Shown: positions 54,336 through 63,055 of the stretch, one piece after another
Layout of the letters: every line of letters begins with the position of its first letter
Numbering within the stretch: the first letter of the stretch is position 1
Assembly: GCF_900142145.1 (NCBI RefSeq)
Contig: NZ_FQZV01000014.1
Coordinates: forward strand, 1-64,000
DNA: 64,000 nt
Source: Geosporobacter subterraneus DSM 17957
GTDB taxonomy: Bacteria > Bacillota > Clostridia > Peptostreptococcales > Thermotaleaceae
Direction of reading: 5' to 3'
Program-made: the position numbers and the translations under genes
The notes under the pieces: generated by a model
Told to the model about the DNA's origin: nothing
The model's database searches: none
Seen by the model: only the letters and a program-made list of their open reading frames with translations

Positions 54336-54671
54336 ATGGATGATCTTGATAAGGATATGGAAACAATGGCTTGTTGTGGAGGAGATGGCCATCACAGATT
54401 AGCCAATAGATCGGCTAAAACCAAGCAAGCTTTAGTTTCTCGATTGAATCGTATTGAAGGGCAGGTACGGGGGATCAAGGGAATGATTGAGAAGGATGTT
54501 TATTGTGATGATGTACTCATCCAAATAGCAGCAGTTCAATCAGCCATGAAATCCGTTAGCAAGCTTTTGCTGGAAAGTCACATGAAAAGCTGCTTGATCA
54601 GCAGAATTCAGGCTGGAGAGAATGAAGTTGTGGATGAGCTATTGTATACCATAGAAAAAATGATGAAATAA
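54336..54671 (+). CDS. csoR: Copper-sensing repressor CsoR
   Basis: This 111-residue DUF156 protein has the CsoR Cu(I) ligands: Cys in DVYCDDVLIQIAA, and His and Cys in LLLESHMKSCLI. Arg and Lys in LVSRLNRIEGQVRGIKGMIE help bind DNA. An N-terminal extension ACCGGDGHHR adds potential metal ligands. It should release the copA dyad when copper binds. Confidence 0.93.
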   Translation: MDDLDKDMETMACCGGDGHHRLANRSAKTKQALVSRLNRIEGQVRGIKGMIEKDVYCDDVLIQIAAVQSAMKSVSKLLLESHMKSCLISRIQAGENEVVDELLYTIEKMMK

Positions 54672-54706
54672 ACCTATGTAAAGTCATATAAACTGGAGGA
54701 ATTAGA

Positions 54707-55384
54707 ATGAAAAGAAAAAAGAGATTATTATTAGCAGCAATTCTTGGTGCAACACTCCTGTTTACTGCATGCCAGTCAACAGATGTAGTTGGTAAAGTAG
54801 CTGTAACCTCCTTCGAAGAGATGTTAAATGCCGCATCGGATAATGTGTCCTTTGATGAGGAAAAAGGAACCTGGACATTAGAGTCACCTGCAGGGGATGA
54901 ATTCAAGTGGAGTAAGGATTTTAGCGCTACGGAAGCTGACAGCATTATTGAATTTGATGCAGCACCCTATATTAGTGCAGGACTAGATGTAACCAAACTA
55001 CCGGAAAACTATAGCTATGATCCGTCAACTGGTAGATTATCACTAAACTTTGCTTTAGGGGATGAAAAGTTTAGTTACAGTGGGGAAGCAAAACCGTTAG
55101 ATTCCTTTAAAAAGATTGTGGAAGCAAAAAGAAGTCTTATCGGATACCATGAAGCTTTAGATCATTATGGGATTGCCCTAGGGGATGGCAATATGTTTGA
55201 ATGGGCCAAGGATATGACAAAGAACGATAAGGATATCGTATTTGTATTAAATCCACAACCATTTATCGATGCTGGCGTGAATCCTGAACAGGTAGAAGGA
55301 TGGGTATTTGCAAAGGTAGAGATGATGGAAAATGGGAAAAAGTTTGAAGTGGATAAGTTGCTGAAACCCTTTGACTTAAAATAG
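54707..55384 (+). CDS. Unknown lipoprotein with internal domain duplication, copper locus
   Basis: This 225-residue protein has a lipoprotein signal peptide (FTAC, Cys about residue 22). Two similar segments follow: around residue 64, DEFKWSKDFSATEADSIIEF leading to APYISAGLDV, and around residue 162, NMFEWAKDMTKNDKDIVFVL leading to QPFIDAGVNP. This implies a tandem duplication of a domain of about 95 residues. I do not know the family. It follows csoR by 35 bp and may share copper-dependent expression; a periplasmic-face or envelope metal-binding role is possible. Confidence 0.65.
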   Translation: MKRKKRLLLAAILGATLLFTACQSTDVVGKVAVTSFEEMLNAASDNVSFDEEKGTWTLESPAGDEFKWSKDFSATEADSIIEFDAAPYISAGLDVTKLPENYSYDPSTGRLSLNFALGDEKFSYSGEAKPLDSFKKIVEAKRSLIGYHEALDHYGIALGDGNMFEWAKDMTKNDKDIVFVLNPQPFIDAGVNPEQVEGWVFAKVEMMENGKKFEVDKLLKPFDLK

Positions 55385-55473
55385 TGGCATATGCTACAGG
55401 TGTAGTATGAAAAGATACAGTAAGAATGGATTAAGACCTATTCTATAGGAAAAATTACACACCAGAGCTTTGT

Positions 55474-55518
55474 AAAAAGCCGTGTTCAGAATGAACTTCT
55501 ATTCTGGCACGGTTTTTG
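55474..55518 (+). terminator. Terminator of the copA operon
   Basis: AAAAAGCCGTG with TTCAGAAT pairs with ATTCTGG and CACGGTTTTT, an approximately 17-bp stem with minor mismatches, ending in T residues. Confidence 0.8.
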
Positions 55519-55588
55519 CTTTTATGATGCTTTTATGATGCGAAAATGTGTATGAAATTGCAAATCAAATAGAAATAGGGGTGAGAAT

Positions 55589-57328
55589 ATGGAAAGAAAG
55601 ATTACACTGTTTATTGACGGCATGACCTGTGGGAGCTGTGAAAAGAGAATAGAGACTGTGCTTGCAGGGGTTGAGGGAATTAATCATGTAATGGCTTCCT
55701 TTCAACGGGGGAAGGTGGAAATCTCTATTGAAAGCGACAGAATTTCTAAGAAGAGCATCGTAGAAATAATTGAAAGATTGGGATACGCAGTATTGGAAAA
55801 ACCAAAGAATTCTATGAAGGGTATTATGCCTCTACTGATTCTTTTATTTGGAGGTTTTTATATCATACAAAATACAATCGGCTTCAACTTCATCCCGCAG
55901 GTATCAGAAGGCATGAGCTACAGCTTGATTTTTCTGGTAGGTCTTTTAACTTCTGTGCACTGTATTGCAATGTGCGGCGGAATTGCATTGTCTCAAAGCG
56001 TCAACACAAGGGAAGACAAGGGGAAATTTATGCCATCATTTCTATACAATGCTGGAAGAGTAGCATCCTATACGATTATTGGGGGAATTGTAGGGGGATT
56101 AGGTGCTGTAATTACTCCATCAGGACAGTTTAAAGGGACTATAGCAATTGGAGCTGGCATATTCATGATTTTACTGGGACTCAAAATGCTGAACATCCTT
56201 CAATTACCTAATCTTTTAGGATTTAGAATCCCAGGACTTAAACCCGGAAAAATCAGCACATCCAATCCTATGAGGCCCTTTATCGTTGGACTTTTTAATG
56301 GTTTTATGCCCTGTGGACCCCTGCAGACCATGCAGTTGTATGCACTGGGAACAGGAAGTATTACAAAGGGTGCACTGTCTATGTTCTTTTTCAGCCTAGG
56401 TACAGTACCATTGCTTTACTCTTTCGGCGCCATTACTTCCATGATCAGTGGTAGATTAAGCAGAAACATGATGAAAATTAGTGCAGCTTTGGTGATGGTG
56501 CTAGGCATCGTAATGCTCAACCGTGGACTGGCATTGTCCGGTGTTGCAATGGATTTTGGATTAGCAAAAAACCTTCAAAGTGAAACAAAACAGGTTGTAA
56601 TGGAAGATGGCAAGCAGATAATAAATATGGCAGTCACCAGTAGGGGATATATACCGGATGCGCAATTTGTCCAGGTAGGTGTTCCCGTGAAAATTAAGCT
56701 GGATGTACAGAGCATTAATGGGTGTAACAATCCTATCGTCATTCCAGAATACGGAGTCCAAGCGGACTTGACCTCGGCAGATCCGGTGCTGGAATTTATG
56801 CCCACAAAGGAAGGGACAATCCGAATCAGCTGTTGGATGGGGATGATTACTACGAGAATTACAGCAGTGAAGAATCTCGATGCCATTGAAAACAGCAATT
56901 CAGGAAAGATTGATTCTCCTGATGAAAGTGGGAAGATATTGACAATTGTGGAGAATAAGGCTGCTGCGGCTAAAATCGAAGGGAATGCACAGATCGTTGA
57001 AATGAACGTAGACAGTTCATCCTATAGTCCGAATATCCTTGTAGTACAAAAAGGAATTCCAACCCGCTGGGTGATTAATGTGGAGGAGATCGACTGGTTC
57101 AACAGCATTGTAACCATACCCGATGCCGGATTTACACAACCATTAAGAAAAGGAGAAAATGAAATCAAATTTACTCCCCAAAATTCTGGTGAACTCATCT
57201 TTACATCTGGTGTAGAGGAATTTGTAGGTAAAATTGTGATTGTCAATGATTTAAATGCCGCAGATTTGAAGAAATTAGAAGATACAATCATTGAGATACC
57301 TGATGGTGCAGGTGCCAGCTGCCATTAG
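55589..57328 (+). CDS. HMA - SafE/TauE membrane - double cupredoxin fusion protein
   Basis: This 579-residue fusion starts with an HMA domain (FIDGMTCGSCEKRIETVLAG, residues 7-26). Six or more membrane segments of the sulfite exporter TauE/SafE-like family follow (SLIFLVGLLTSVHCIAMCGG, VGLFNGFMPCGPLQTMQLYA). Two cupredoxin-like domains close the chain (about 345-420 and 470-560). The first keeps NGCNNPIVIP and ISCWMGMI, plausible Cu ligands; the second (FNSIVTIP, ELIFTSGVEEF) has lost the cysteine and methionines. The architecture implies copper trafficking across or at the membrane. Start at 55589 follows AATAGGGGTG. Confidence 0.88.
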   Translation: MERKITLFIDGMTCGSCEKRIETVLAGVEGINHVMASFQRGKVEISIESDRISKKSIVEIIERLGYAVLEKPKNSMKGIMPLLILLFGGFYIIQNTIGFNFIPQVSEGMSYSLIFLVGLLTSVHCIAMCGGIALSQSVNTREDKGKFMPSFLYNAGRVASYTIIGGIVGGLGAVITPSGQFKGTIAIGAGIFMILLGLKMLNILQLPNLLGFRIPGLKPGKISTSNPMRPFIVGLFNGFMPCGPLQTMQLYALGTGSITKGALSMFFFSLGTVPLLYSFGAITSMISGRLSRNMMKISAALVMVLGIVMLNRGLALSGVAMDFGLAKNLQSETKQVVMEDGKQIINMAVTSRGYIPDAQFVQVGVPVKIKLDVQSINGCNNPIVIPEYGVQADLTSADPVLEFMPTKEGTIRISCWMGMITTRITAVKNLDAIENSNSGKIDSPDESGKILTIVENKAAAAKIEGNAQIVEMNVDSSSYSPNILVVQKGIPTRWVINVEEIDWFNSIVTIPDAGFTQPLRKGENEIKFTPQNSGELIFTSGVEEFVGKIVIVNDLNAADLKKLEDTIIEIPDGAGASCH

Positions 57329-57484
57329 AAACCTAATTAAGTTTATCCATATGTAGGATATCCTTTGGGATGTGTAGGATATGCCGCAATAGAATGAGAA
57401 TAGGGCATTGAAGGGCCAGATAAATTGAGAAAAGTTTTTTGGCATAACTGTTGCATTGTAATGGTATCGAAAGGGGGAGACCGG

Positions 57485-58027
57485 TTGAAACCGATATCCA
57501 GCATTGGACACTTTACGATTTATCTCTTTGGGATCACCATTATGCTGGGCATGGCAGCAGGTTTGTGGGTGATGATACGGGAAGCGAAAAGAAAGGGCTT
57601 AGAACAGCAGAGCATGCTGGATCTGGCGGTATATACCATATTTGCCGCTATAGCAGGAGCAAGATTATATTATATTGCCCTGTTTAATATAGAGCATTAT
57701 CTAAGCAATCCTGTGGAAATACTGATGATTCAACAAGGCGGTTTATCTATACAAGGAGCTCTAATCACGGGAGCATTGTTTGGCTGCTGGTATACCAAGA
57801 AAAAGAAAATTCCATTCTGGAAGGCGGCCGATACCTTTGCCCGGGGATTATACTAGGACAGGCAGTCGGAAGAATTGGCTGGGAAGATTATAAAAACAAA
57901 GCATGAAAATCTACAAATGAATGAGTCAAATGACACAGTAATTGTAGGAAATAGTGAATATATGCTTATGACAGCAATTGCCGGCATAGGTTTATGGTTT
58001 TACTACTTTATTCATGGAACACTATAA
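57485..58027 (+). pseudogene. Broken prolipoprotein diacylglyceryl transferase-like gene
   Basis: A TTG at 57485 after AAGGGGGAG opens an Lgt-like membrane protein (YLFGITIMLGMAAGLWVMIR, ARLYYIALFNIEHYLSNPVE, MIQQGGLSIQGALITGALFG). At 57840 the frame shifts: the downstream frame gives LGQAVGRIGWEDYKN and then stops, and the catalytic region after GRIG is gone. A last fragment near 57960 reads LMTAIAGIGLWFYYFIHGTL. One base seems lost in the GCCCGGGG tract, plus a larger deletion. A functional lgt should lie elsewhere. Confidence 0.72.
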
Positions 58028-58043
58028 TAAGGGGGAATAAATA

Positions 58044-58325
58044 ATGGAAAAGATTCATGAAAAAAAGCAAAGCTGTCACGAAAGCGTTAAAGGTGGACAC
58101 AAGATGGGACTGAAGCATGGCTTAATGATGATTCTTTGCTGCATGCTGCCAATCCTAGTAATTGCAGCAGTACCTTTTTTAGGTCTAGGAGGAGGGCGAT
58201 TGGCTTCCTATGCGTTCTTACTTTGTCCGTTAATGCATATAGGCATGATGTTTATGATGAGAAAATCAGGCCATGGCTCCTGTCATGGGGGAAACCGGGA
58301 AGAATATAAGGCAGATCAGGAATAG
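58044..58325 (+). CDS. Small membrane protein, His/Cys/Met-rich
   Basis: This 93-residue protein has a soluble start (QSCHESVKGGHKMG), two membrane helices (LMMILCCMLPILVIAAVPFL, YAFLLCPLMHIGMMFMM) and a HGSCHGG tail. The abundance of Cys, His and Met fits a copper-linked membrane protein, resembling DUF2933-like proteins. It follows the broken lgt by 17 bp and ends at a terminator. Confidence 0.65.
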   Translation: MEKIHEKKQSCHESVKGGHKMGLKHGLMMILCCMLPILVIAAVPFLGLGGGRLASYAFLLCPLMHIGMMFMMRKSGHGSCHGGNREEYKADQE

Positions 58326-58348
58326 TAGATTCGCATAAGCACCTTAAG

Positions 58349-58374
58349 AGCACCCTTTTGCAGGGTGCTTTTAT
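58349..58374 (+). terminator. Terminator
   Basis: AGCACCC (58349-58355) pairs with GGGTGCT (58363-58369), followed by TTTATT. Confidence 0.8.
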
Positions 58375-58607
58375 TATGGCAGAAATTTTTCATTGTTCTA
58401 TATGCTGCTACAGTGGACTGAAATTCAATAGCAGAATCTTGATGATAAAACAAATTGTCCAGGATTCTGTTCCTATTAAAGTTTTTACAAAAGGCATGAC
58501 TTTTGCATGTAAATAAAGTAAACAATAGAATAAAAATCAGCTATCATATAATGAAATATCTTTTGCGATTCTATGAATAGAAAGCATGAAAGATGAGGTG
58601 AAAAAAC

Positions 58608-58799
58608 ATGATACTCATTGGCATGATTTTGCTGACGGGGACTATGTACTACATCTATGAAAAGCACTTTAATTGTAATATAGATATGGGAAGCAATATA
58701 TGTCATAGCTGTGGACATGAGATCAAAGAAGATTTACGTTGTTGTCTCCAATGCAAAGAACCCTTAAGGAAGAAATGTCATGATTGTGGAAAACTATAA
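58608..58799 (+). CDS. Small membrane-anchored zinc-ribbon protein
   Basis: This 63-residue protein has one N-terminal membrane segment (ILIGMILLTGTMYYIY) and then a zinc-ribbon pattern with CHSCGHEI, CCLQCKEP and CHDCGKL. Such small proteins are common in Clostridia and unstudied. Start ATG 58608 follows GATGAGGTG. The next gene, a kinase, starts 66 bp on, so both may be expressed together. Confidence 0.6.
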   Translation: MILIGMILLTGTMYYIYEKHFNCNIDMGSNICHSCGHEIKEDLRCCLQCKEPLRKKCHDCGKL

Positions 58800-58865
58800 A
58801 TATTCAATGGAGACATTGTCCATATTGCGATAAAATAGAGCTATAACAATTAAGAAGGTGAGTAT

Positions 58866-60302
58866 ATGACCTCAGGGAATAAATATAAATGGTTTATCAT
58901 TATCAGCATATGTATTATTACTTTGCTGCATTACTTTACTTTACCATCCATATGGGCATTTCACGATTTTTATCGTCGATTATACTATATCCCCATCATA
59001 CTTGCTGCCTTTAAATTTAAGCTAAAGGGAGCTTTTCTCTCTTCCATGACGGTGATTTTGGTCTATGCACCCCATTTGCTGATCTACTTTGGCAGGTTGA
59101 ACATCAATGTAATCAATCAATTATTAGAAGCATTGATGTTCATAATCATTGGAGGCATTACCGGTGCTTTAGTAGAATCAGAATCAAGAGTAAGAAAGCT
59201 GTTGGAGCTGCAAATAACCAAATTGACAGATCTGGAAAACTATACGGAGAATATATTAAACAGTATTCTGGAAGGTGTAGTTGCTATTGATCAGGAATTG
59301 AAGATTCAATCTATCAACAGAGAGGGGAAGCATATATTATGCTTCCCGGAAAATTCAGGTAATCAATATATATATGAGTACTTTGAAGAAGCGGGGAAGG
59401 TAAAGGGGATATTGTCTGATGCAATGGCCCGTGAGGGTCATATTCACCGGTATGAAACCTATAACTATAGGGGTCCAGACCATAAAATAAGTTTACGGAT
59501 TCACGGGTATCCCCTTAAGAATCGTCAAAATAAACTGGAGGGCATGGTACTGGTTATTGAGGATATTACACAGATTGAAAAGCTTGAGCAGCATATAAGG
59601 CGCACAGATAAATTGTCAGCGGTTGGGGAATTAGCATCGGGAATTGCCCATGAGGTCCGCAATCCCCTCGGGATTATTAAAACCATATCTCAGACTATTT
59701 CCAGGGAAATAGAAGATGAAGAAACGAAAGAGGGACTGCAAATCATAGAATCAGAAATTGATCGGGCCAATAAGGTGATTCAAGGATTATTAGATTTTGC
59801 AAAACCAAGTGTTTTCCACAGCAAATACCAAAGCATTGCATTGATTGTAGATGATGTAGTTAGAATCGTCAATAAATATGCGGAGCAGCACAAGGTAAGC
59901 ATTTATAGCCAGTATGCTAAAGATGAGATTATCTTTGCGGATGCCGATAAATTAAAGCAGGCCTTCGTGAATATTATCATCAACGGCATACAAGCAATGC
60001 CTCAAGGCGGATCATTTGTAATATGCCTAGATACAAATGATCATTGGGTTAAGATTGCCTTTACGGATAAAGGTATTGGAATTGATACAGCAAAGCTAGA
60101 GAAGGTATTTGAACCATTTTTTACCACAAAAGAAAAGGGAACCGGTTTAGGATTGGCTATAACCCACCGCATTATTGAAGAGCATAAAGGTTATATAGAG
60201 ATAGAGAGCACAAAAAATGTGGGAACGACGATTCATGTGTACTTACCCAAGAATCATATACAAGGAGATGGAAAAAATGAAGAAGATTTTAATCGCAGAT
60301 GA
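58866..60302 (+). CDS. Membrane sensor histidine kinase (NtrB-like, partner of sigma-54 activator)
   Basis: This 478-residue kinase starts with a membrane domain of about four helices (residues 8-115, FIIISICIITLLHY, ALMFIIIGGITGALV). A PAS domain follows (about 125-235, ILNSILEGVVAIDQELKIQS). The HisKA histidine is in ELASGIAHEVRNPLGIIKTI, the N-box in FVNIIINGIQAMPQGG, and the G boxes are FTDKGIGI and GTGLGLAITHRII. Its signal is unknown. It overlaps the response regulator gene by 26 bp. Confidence 0.88.
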   Translation: MTSGNKYKWFIIISICIITLLHYFTLPSIWAFHDFYRRLYYIPIILAAFKFKLKGAFLSSMTVILVYAPHLLIYFGRLNINVINQLLEALMFIIIGGITGALVESESRVRKLLELQITKLTDLENYTENILNSILEGVVAIDQELKIQSINREGKHILCFPENSGNQYIYEYFEEAGKVKGILSDAMAREGHIHRYETYNYRGPDHKISLRIHGYPLKNRQNKLEGMVLVIEDITQIEKLEQHIRRTDKLSAVGELASGIAHEVRNPLGIIKTISQTISREIEDEETKEGLQIIESEIDRANKVIQGLLDFAKPSVFHSKYQSIALIVDDVVRIVNKYAEQHKVSIYSQYAKDEIIFADADKLKQAFVNIIINGIQAMPQGGSFVICLDTNDHWVKIAFTDKGIGIDTAKLEKVFEPFFTTKEKGTGLGLAITHRIIEEHKGYIEIESTKNVGTTIHVYLPKNHIQGDGKNEEDFNRR

Positions 60303-61623
60303 TGAGAAAAATATGATCTGGGCGATGAAGAAGGCACTGAAGGATGAACGGTACCGACTGATTACTGCTTCTGATGGAGAGGAAGCGGTAAAGCTGACAA
60401 TGGAAGAGGAACCGGACCTCATACTATTGGACCTGCGCATGCCAAAGCTGGATGGTATGGAAGCACTAAAGAAAATAAGAAGAATGAATGATAAAATACC
60501 AGTAATTATGCTAACAGCCCATGGTACCATGGAAAGTGCTGTTGAGGCAATGAAGCTGGGTGCATTGGACTATCTGTCAAAGCCCTTTGATATAGACGAA
60601 CTAAAAATTATTATCGAAAGAGCTCTGGACATTGGAAATATGCAGCAGCAGATTGCTTTTTTGACAGAAGAGCTGGAACGCAGTACGGGAAAGAGTATTA
60701 TTGGCAGCAGTGAGAAAATGAATGAGGTGTTGGAGATTGTAAATCGGGTAGCTAACAGCAACGCAACAGTACTCATTACCGGTGAAAGCGGAACAGGAAA
60801 AGAACTTATTGCCAATGCTATCCATTATAATGGCAGCCGAAGGGACAAACCCTATATAAAAGTAAACTGCGGGGCATTACCGGAAGGGCTATTGGAGAGT
60901 GAACTCTTTGGACATGAGAAAGGCGCTTTTACCGGTGCCGTTGCTAGAAAACCGGGAAGATTTGAAAGAGCAGAGGGGGGAACTATTTTTCTGGATGAAG
61001 TAGGGGAGCTTACACCAGCAGTTCAGGTAAAGCTTCTCCGGGTACTGCAGGAGAAAGAGTTTGAGCGGGTTGGAGGTATCGAAACCATAAAAGCAAATGT
61101 ACGAGTAATTGCCGCCACTAATCGGGATTTAAGAGAAATGGTCAATCAGGGAACCTTTCGGGAGGACCTGTTTTATCGTTTGAATGTAATTCCTATCGAA
61201 CTGCCTCCTTTAAGGCATAGAAAAGCAGATATTCCATCATTAATCGATCATTTCGTGGAAAAGTTCTGTAAGGAGATGGGAAGGAACAAGATCAGCTTTG
61301 ATAAAGAGGCCATAGATATTTTGATAAACTATCCGTGGAAAGGTAATATTAGGGAACTGGAGAATGTTATAGAGAGAATTGTTATTCTAAACCAAGGGGA
61401 GCAGGTTTCAAAAATGGCGCTACCTAAGGAAGTGATCTCTCAGAACAGTGACGGCAAGGTTTTTGAGCTGCCTGAGCAAGGCATTGATTTAGACCAGCTT
61501 GAGAAAAGTTTTATTGAACAAGCTCTTCGGCGAACAGACAATAATCAGACCCAGGCAGCGAAGCTGCTGGGGATTACAAGACACACCCTGATCTACAGAA
61601 TGGAGAAGCATGGAATGAAATAA
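60277..61623 (+). CDS. Sigma-54-dependent response regulator (NtrC family)
   Basis: This protein of about 448 residues has a receiver domain ([10 protein letters not shown]; phosphoacceptor Asp in [14 protein letters not shown]; Lys in [12 protein letters not shown]) and an AAA+ domain with Walker [16 protein letters not shown], the sigma-54 contact GAFTGA and Walker [13 protein letters not shown]. Its HTH is at the C-terminus ([20 protein letters not shown]). ATG 60277 is preferred because AAGGAG lies 10 bp upstream, inside the kinase gene. A sigma-54-type promoter lies about 400 bp downstream. Confidence 0.92.
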   Translation: MKKILIADDEKNMIWAMKKALKDERYRLITASDGEEAVKLTMEEEPDLILLDLRMPKLDGMEALKKIRRMNDKIPVIMLTAHGTMESAVEAMKLGALDYLSKPFDIDELKIIIERALDIGNMQQQIAFLTEELERSTGKSIIGSSEKMNEVLEIVNRVANSNATVLITGESGTGKELIANAIHYNGSRRDKPYIKVNCGALPEGLLESELFGHEKGAFTGAVARKPGRFERAEGGTIFLDEVGELTPAVQVKLLRVLQEKEFERVGGIETIKANVRVIAATNRDLREMVNQGTFREDLFYRLNVIPIELPPLRHRKADIPSLIDHFVEKFCKEMGRNKISFDKEAIDILINYPWKGNIRELENVIERIVILNQGEQVSKMALPKEVISQNSDGKVFELPEQGIDLDQLEKSFIEQALRRTDNNQTQAAKLLGITRHTLIYRMEKHGMK

Positions 61624-61646
61624 AATTTCGGAGCAACTTGATGCGA

Positions 61647-61671
61647 AACCCCTCAGTTGAGGGGTTATTTT
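61647..61671 (+). terminator. Terminator of the two-component operon
   Basis: AACCCCTC (61647-61654) pairs with GAGGGGTT (61659-61666) around AGTT, followed by ATTTTTA. Confidence 0.85.
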
Positions 61672-61706
61672 TATATAATAGGAAAGTTCTGCTTTCCTAT
61701 TATATA
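61672..61706. repeat. Perfect 15-bp hairpin next to the terminator
   Basis: TATATAATAGGAAAG pairs exactly with CTTTCCTATTATATA around TTCTG, starting one base after the terminator tail. A palindromic stretch with a GGAAACC-TA-GGGTTTCC core lies at about 61779-61800. The rest of the gap up to 62343 holds the sigma-54 site and a repeat. Confidence 0.65.
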
Positions 61707-62015
61707 AAAAAGGGGTTGTAGGGGATGTAATCCCCTGCCCGCATTCAGGAAGGTGCTCAGGCTGCAGAGCAGCCGTCGAAGGAAACCTAGGGTTTCCTAG
61801 CGAAAGCATCGAAGATACTTTTTTATGGATCAAAGAATCGGAGTAATCAACTGTTGCAAATCCCACAGTGAATGTGGCAAATGACCAATGGAATCTATAC
61901 TATTTAAGTATGAATAGTTTGAAAAAGAATGAAAAGCTTCATTTAAGTTACGTTGAACCATTGAGAATAAAGACTTTCTTTAAGAAGCAAGGAGTACAAT
62001 AAGAAAAAATACGAC

Positions 62016-62032
62016 TTGGCATAGGACTTGCT
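62016..62032 (+). promoter_or_regulatory. Sigma-54-type promoter
   Basis: TTGGCATAGGACTTGCT has the GG and GC elements with the exact 10-bp spacing of -24/-12 promoters. A CCACA-N5-TGTGG dyad at 61863-61877 could be the upstream activator site. The adjacent operon encodes an NtrC-type activator. Downstream genes are at 62343 and 63056. Confidence 0.7.
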
Positions 62033-62115
62033 AATACATATAGACGAAGTATTTAGCGCTCTGAAAGGAGGACATATATTACTGATAATATGGACTAGGA
62101 AATATTACATTCAAT

Positions 62116-62186
62116 GGAACGGCACAGGGGCCGTTCCCTACGCAAGTCAAAAATATGAAGGTAGGGAACGACCCCTGTGTCGTTCC
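62116..62186. repeat. Palindromic intergenic repeat pair
   Basis: GGAACGGCACAGGGGCCGTT with CC faces GTAGGGAACGACCCCTGTGT followed by CGTTCC, with a GGGCAGAC-type tail. It belongs to the same family as the repeats at 20541 and 22507, and lies between the sigma-54 promoter and the membrane protein gene. Confidence 0.6.
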
Positions 62187-62342
62187 GAAAAACGGGCAGA
62201 CATAGGACCTGACCTATAAAAAACAATTAATAAAGGCAGCGAAGATGCATACAGAAGAATAGCGATTTCTTTGATGCATGAGCGTTGTTACGTGTTGAAG
62301 CAGCAGACTATGCAGAGAAAGCATAAACTAGGAGGATGTTAA

Positions 62343-62852
62343 ATGTTTAAAAAGTTAATTCCCATGTATATCATTTATGTTATTTATTTTCTAGGAATTG
62401 GTATGGTTTCAAGCGGTATCGTATTGATGCCATTTAATTACGTGAGATATTCCATTATTTTAGCTGCTGGCTTGCTTTTATTTAGTTCCGGCTCATACAT
62501 CAATGAGTTTGTCATAGATAAGAAAGAAGCATCCATTGGTAAAGTACTTCGACTAATCGTTGTATCACTTACATTAGCAATCGGTATAGGAATGATCAGC
62601 GGGGGCATTTCCCACTTTAAAGAGAGTCCTGTTTATGTTTCCTATCTTATTCCTCTAGGAATCGTGATTTCTTTTATTAGTTATACGATCAAGAATGGTT
62701 ATGTACTCAATAAAAGAGAAAAAATGATATTTCTTACTGGAATTCTGTCTATTGGATTGATAGCGCATGTAGGATTATCTACCATGGCAAATGCTTATTT
62801 AACCAATGCTGACGTGCCCCAAGGCGGGGATGTATTTATGAAAAAGCATTAA
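62343..62852 (+). CDS. Uncharacterised polytopic membrane protein
   Basis: This 169-residue protein has five predicted membrane helices (YIIYVIYFLGIGMVSSGIVL, SIILAAGLLLFSSGSYI, LIVVSLTLAIGIGMISGGIS, VSYLIPLGIVISFISYTI, FLTGILSIGLIAHVGLS). A short periplasmic or cytosolic tail ends PQGGDVFMKKH. The family is not recognised. ATG 62343 follows TAGGAGG. It is the first gene after the sigma-54-type promoter and may be under the control of the kinase-regulator pair. Confidence 0.65.
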   Translation: MFKKLIPMYIIYVIYFLGIGMVSSGIVLMPFNYVRYSIILAAGLLLFSSGSYINEFVIDKKEASIGKVLRLIVVSLTLAIGIGMISGGISHFKESPVYVSYLIPLGIVISFISYTIKNGYVLNKREKMIFLTGILSIGLIAHVGLSTMANAYLTNADVPQGGDVFMKKH

Positions 62853-63055
62853 AAGAAAGTGCTCAAAAGAACAGATTTACTAGATCCTGATTTGTTTTAA
62901 GAGAGATGACCCCAATGGTACAAAACTTTAATTATTTTTTAAGAATATTTATAGTTGACGTGGATGCATTTCACTGATACAATAAAACCAATAAATCCGA
63001 TTTGAATATAAGTAATTAAAATCATGAAACCAATTTAAACCAGGAGGATGAAGCA

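Noticed and set aside
62028-62219. Short ORF between the sigma-54 promoter and the membrane protein gene
   Set aside because: It overlaps the sigma-54 promoter and reads through the palindromic repeat, so it is unlikely to be coding.
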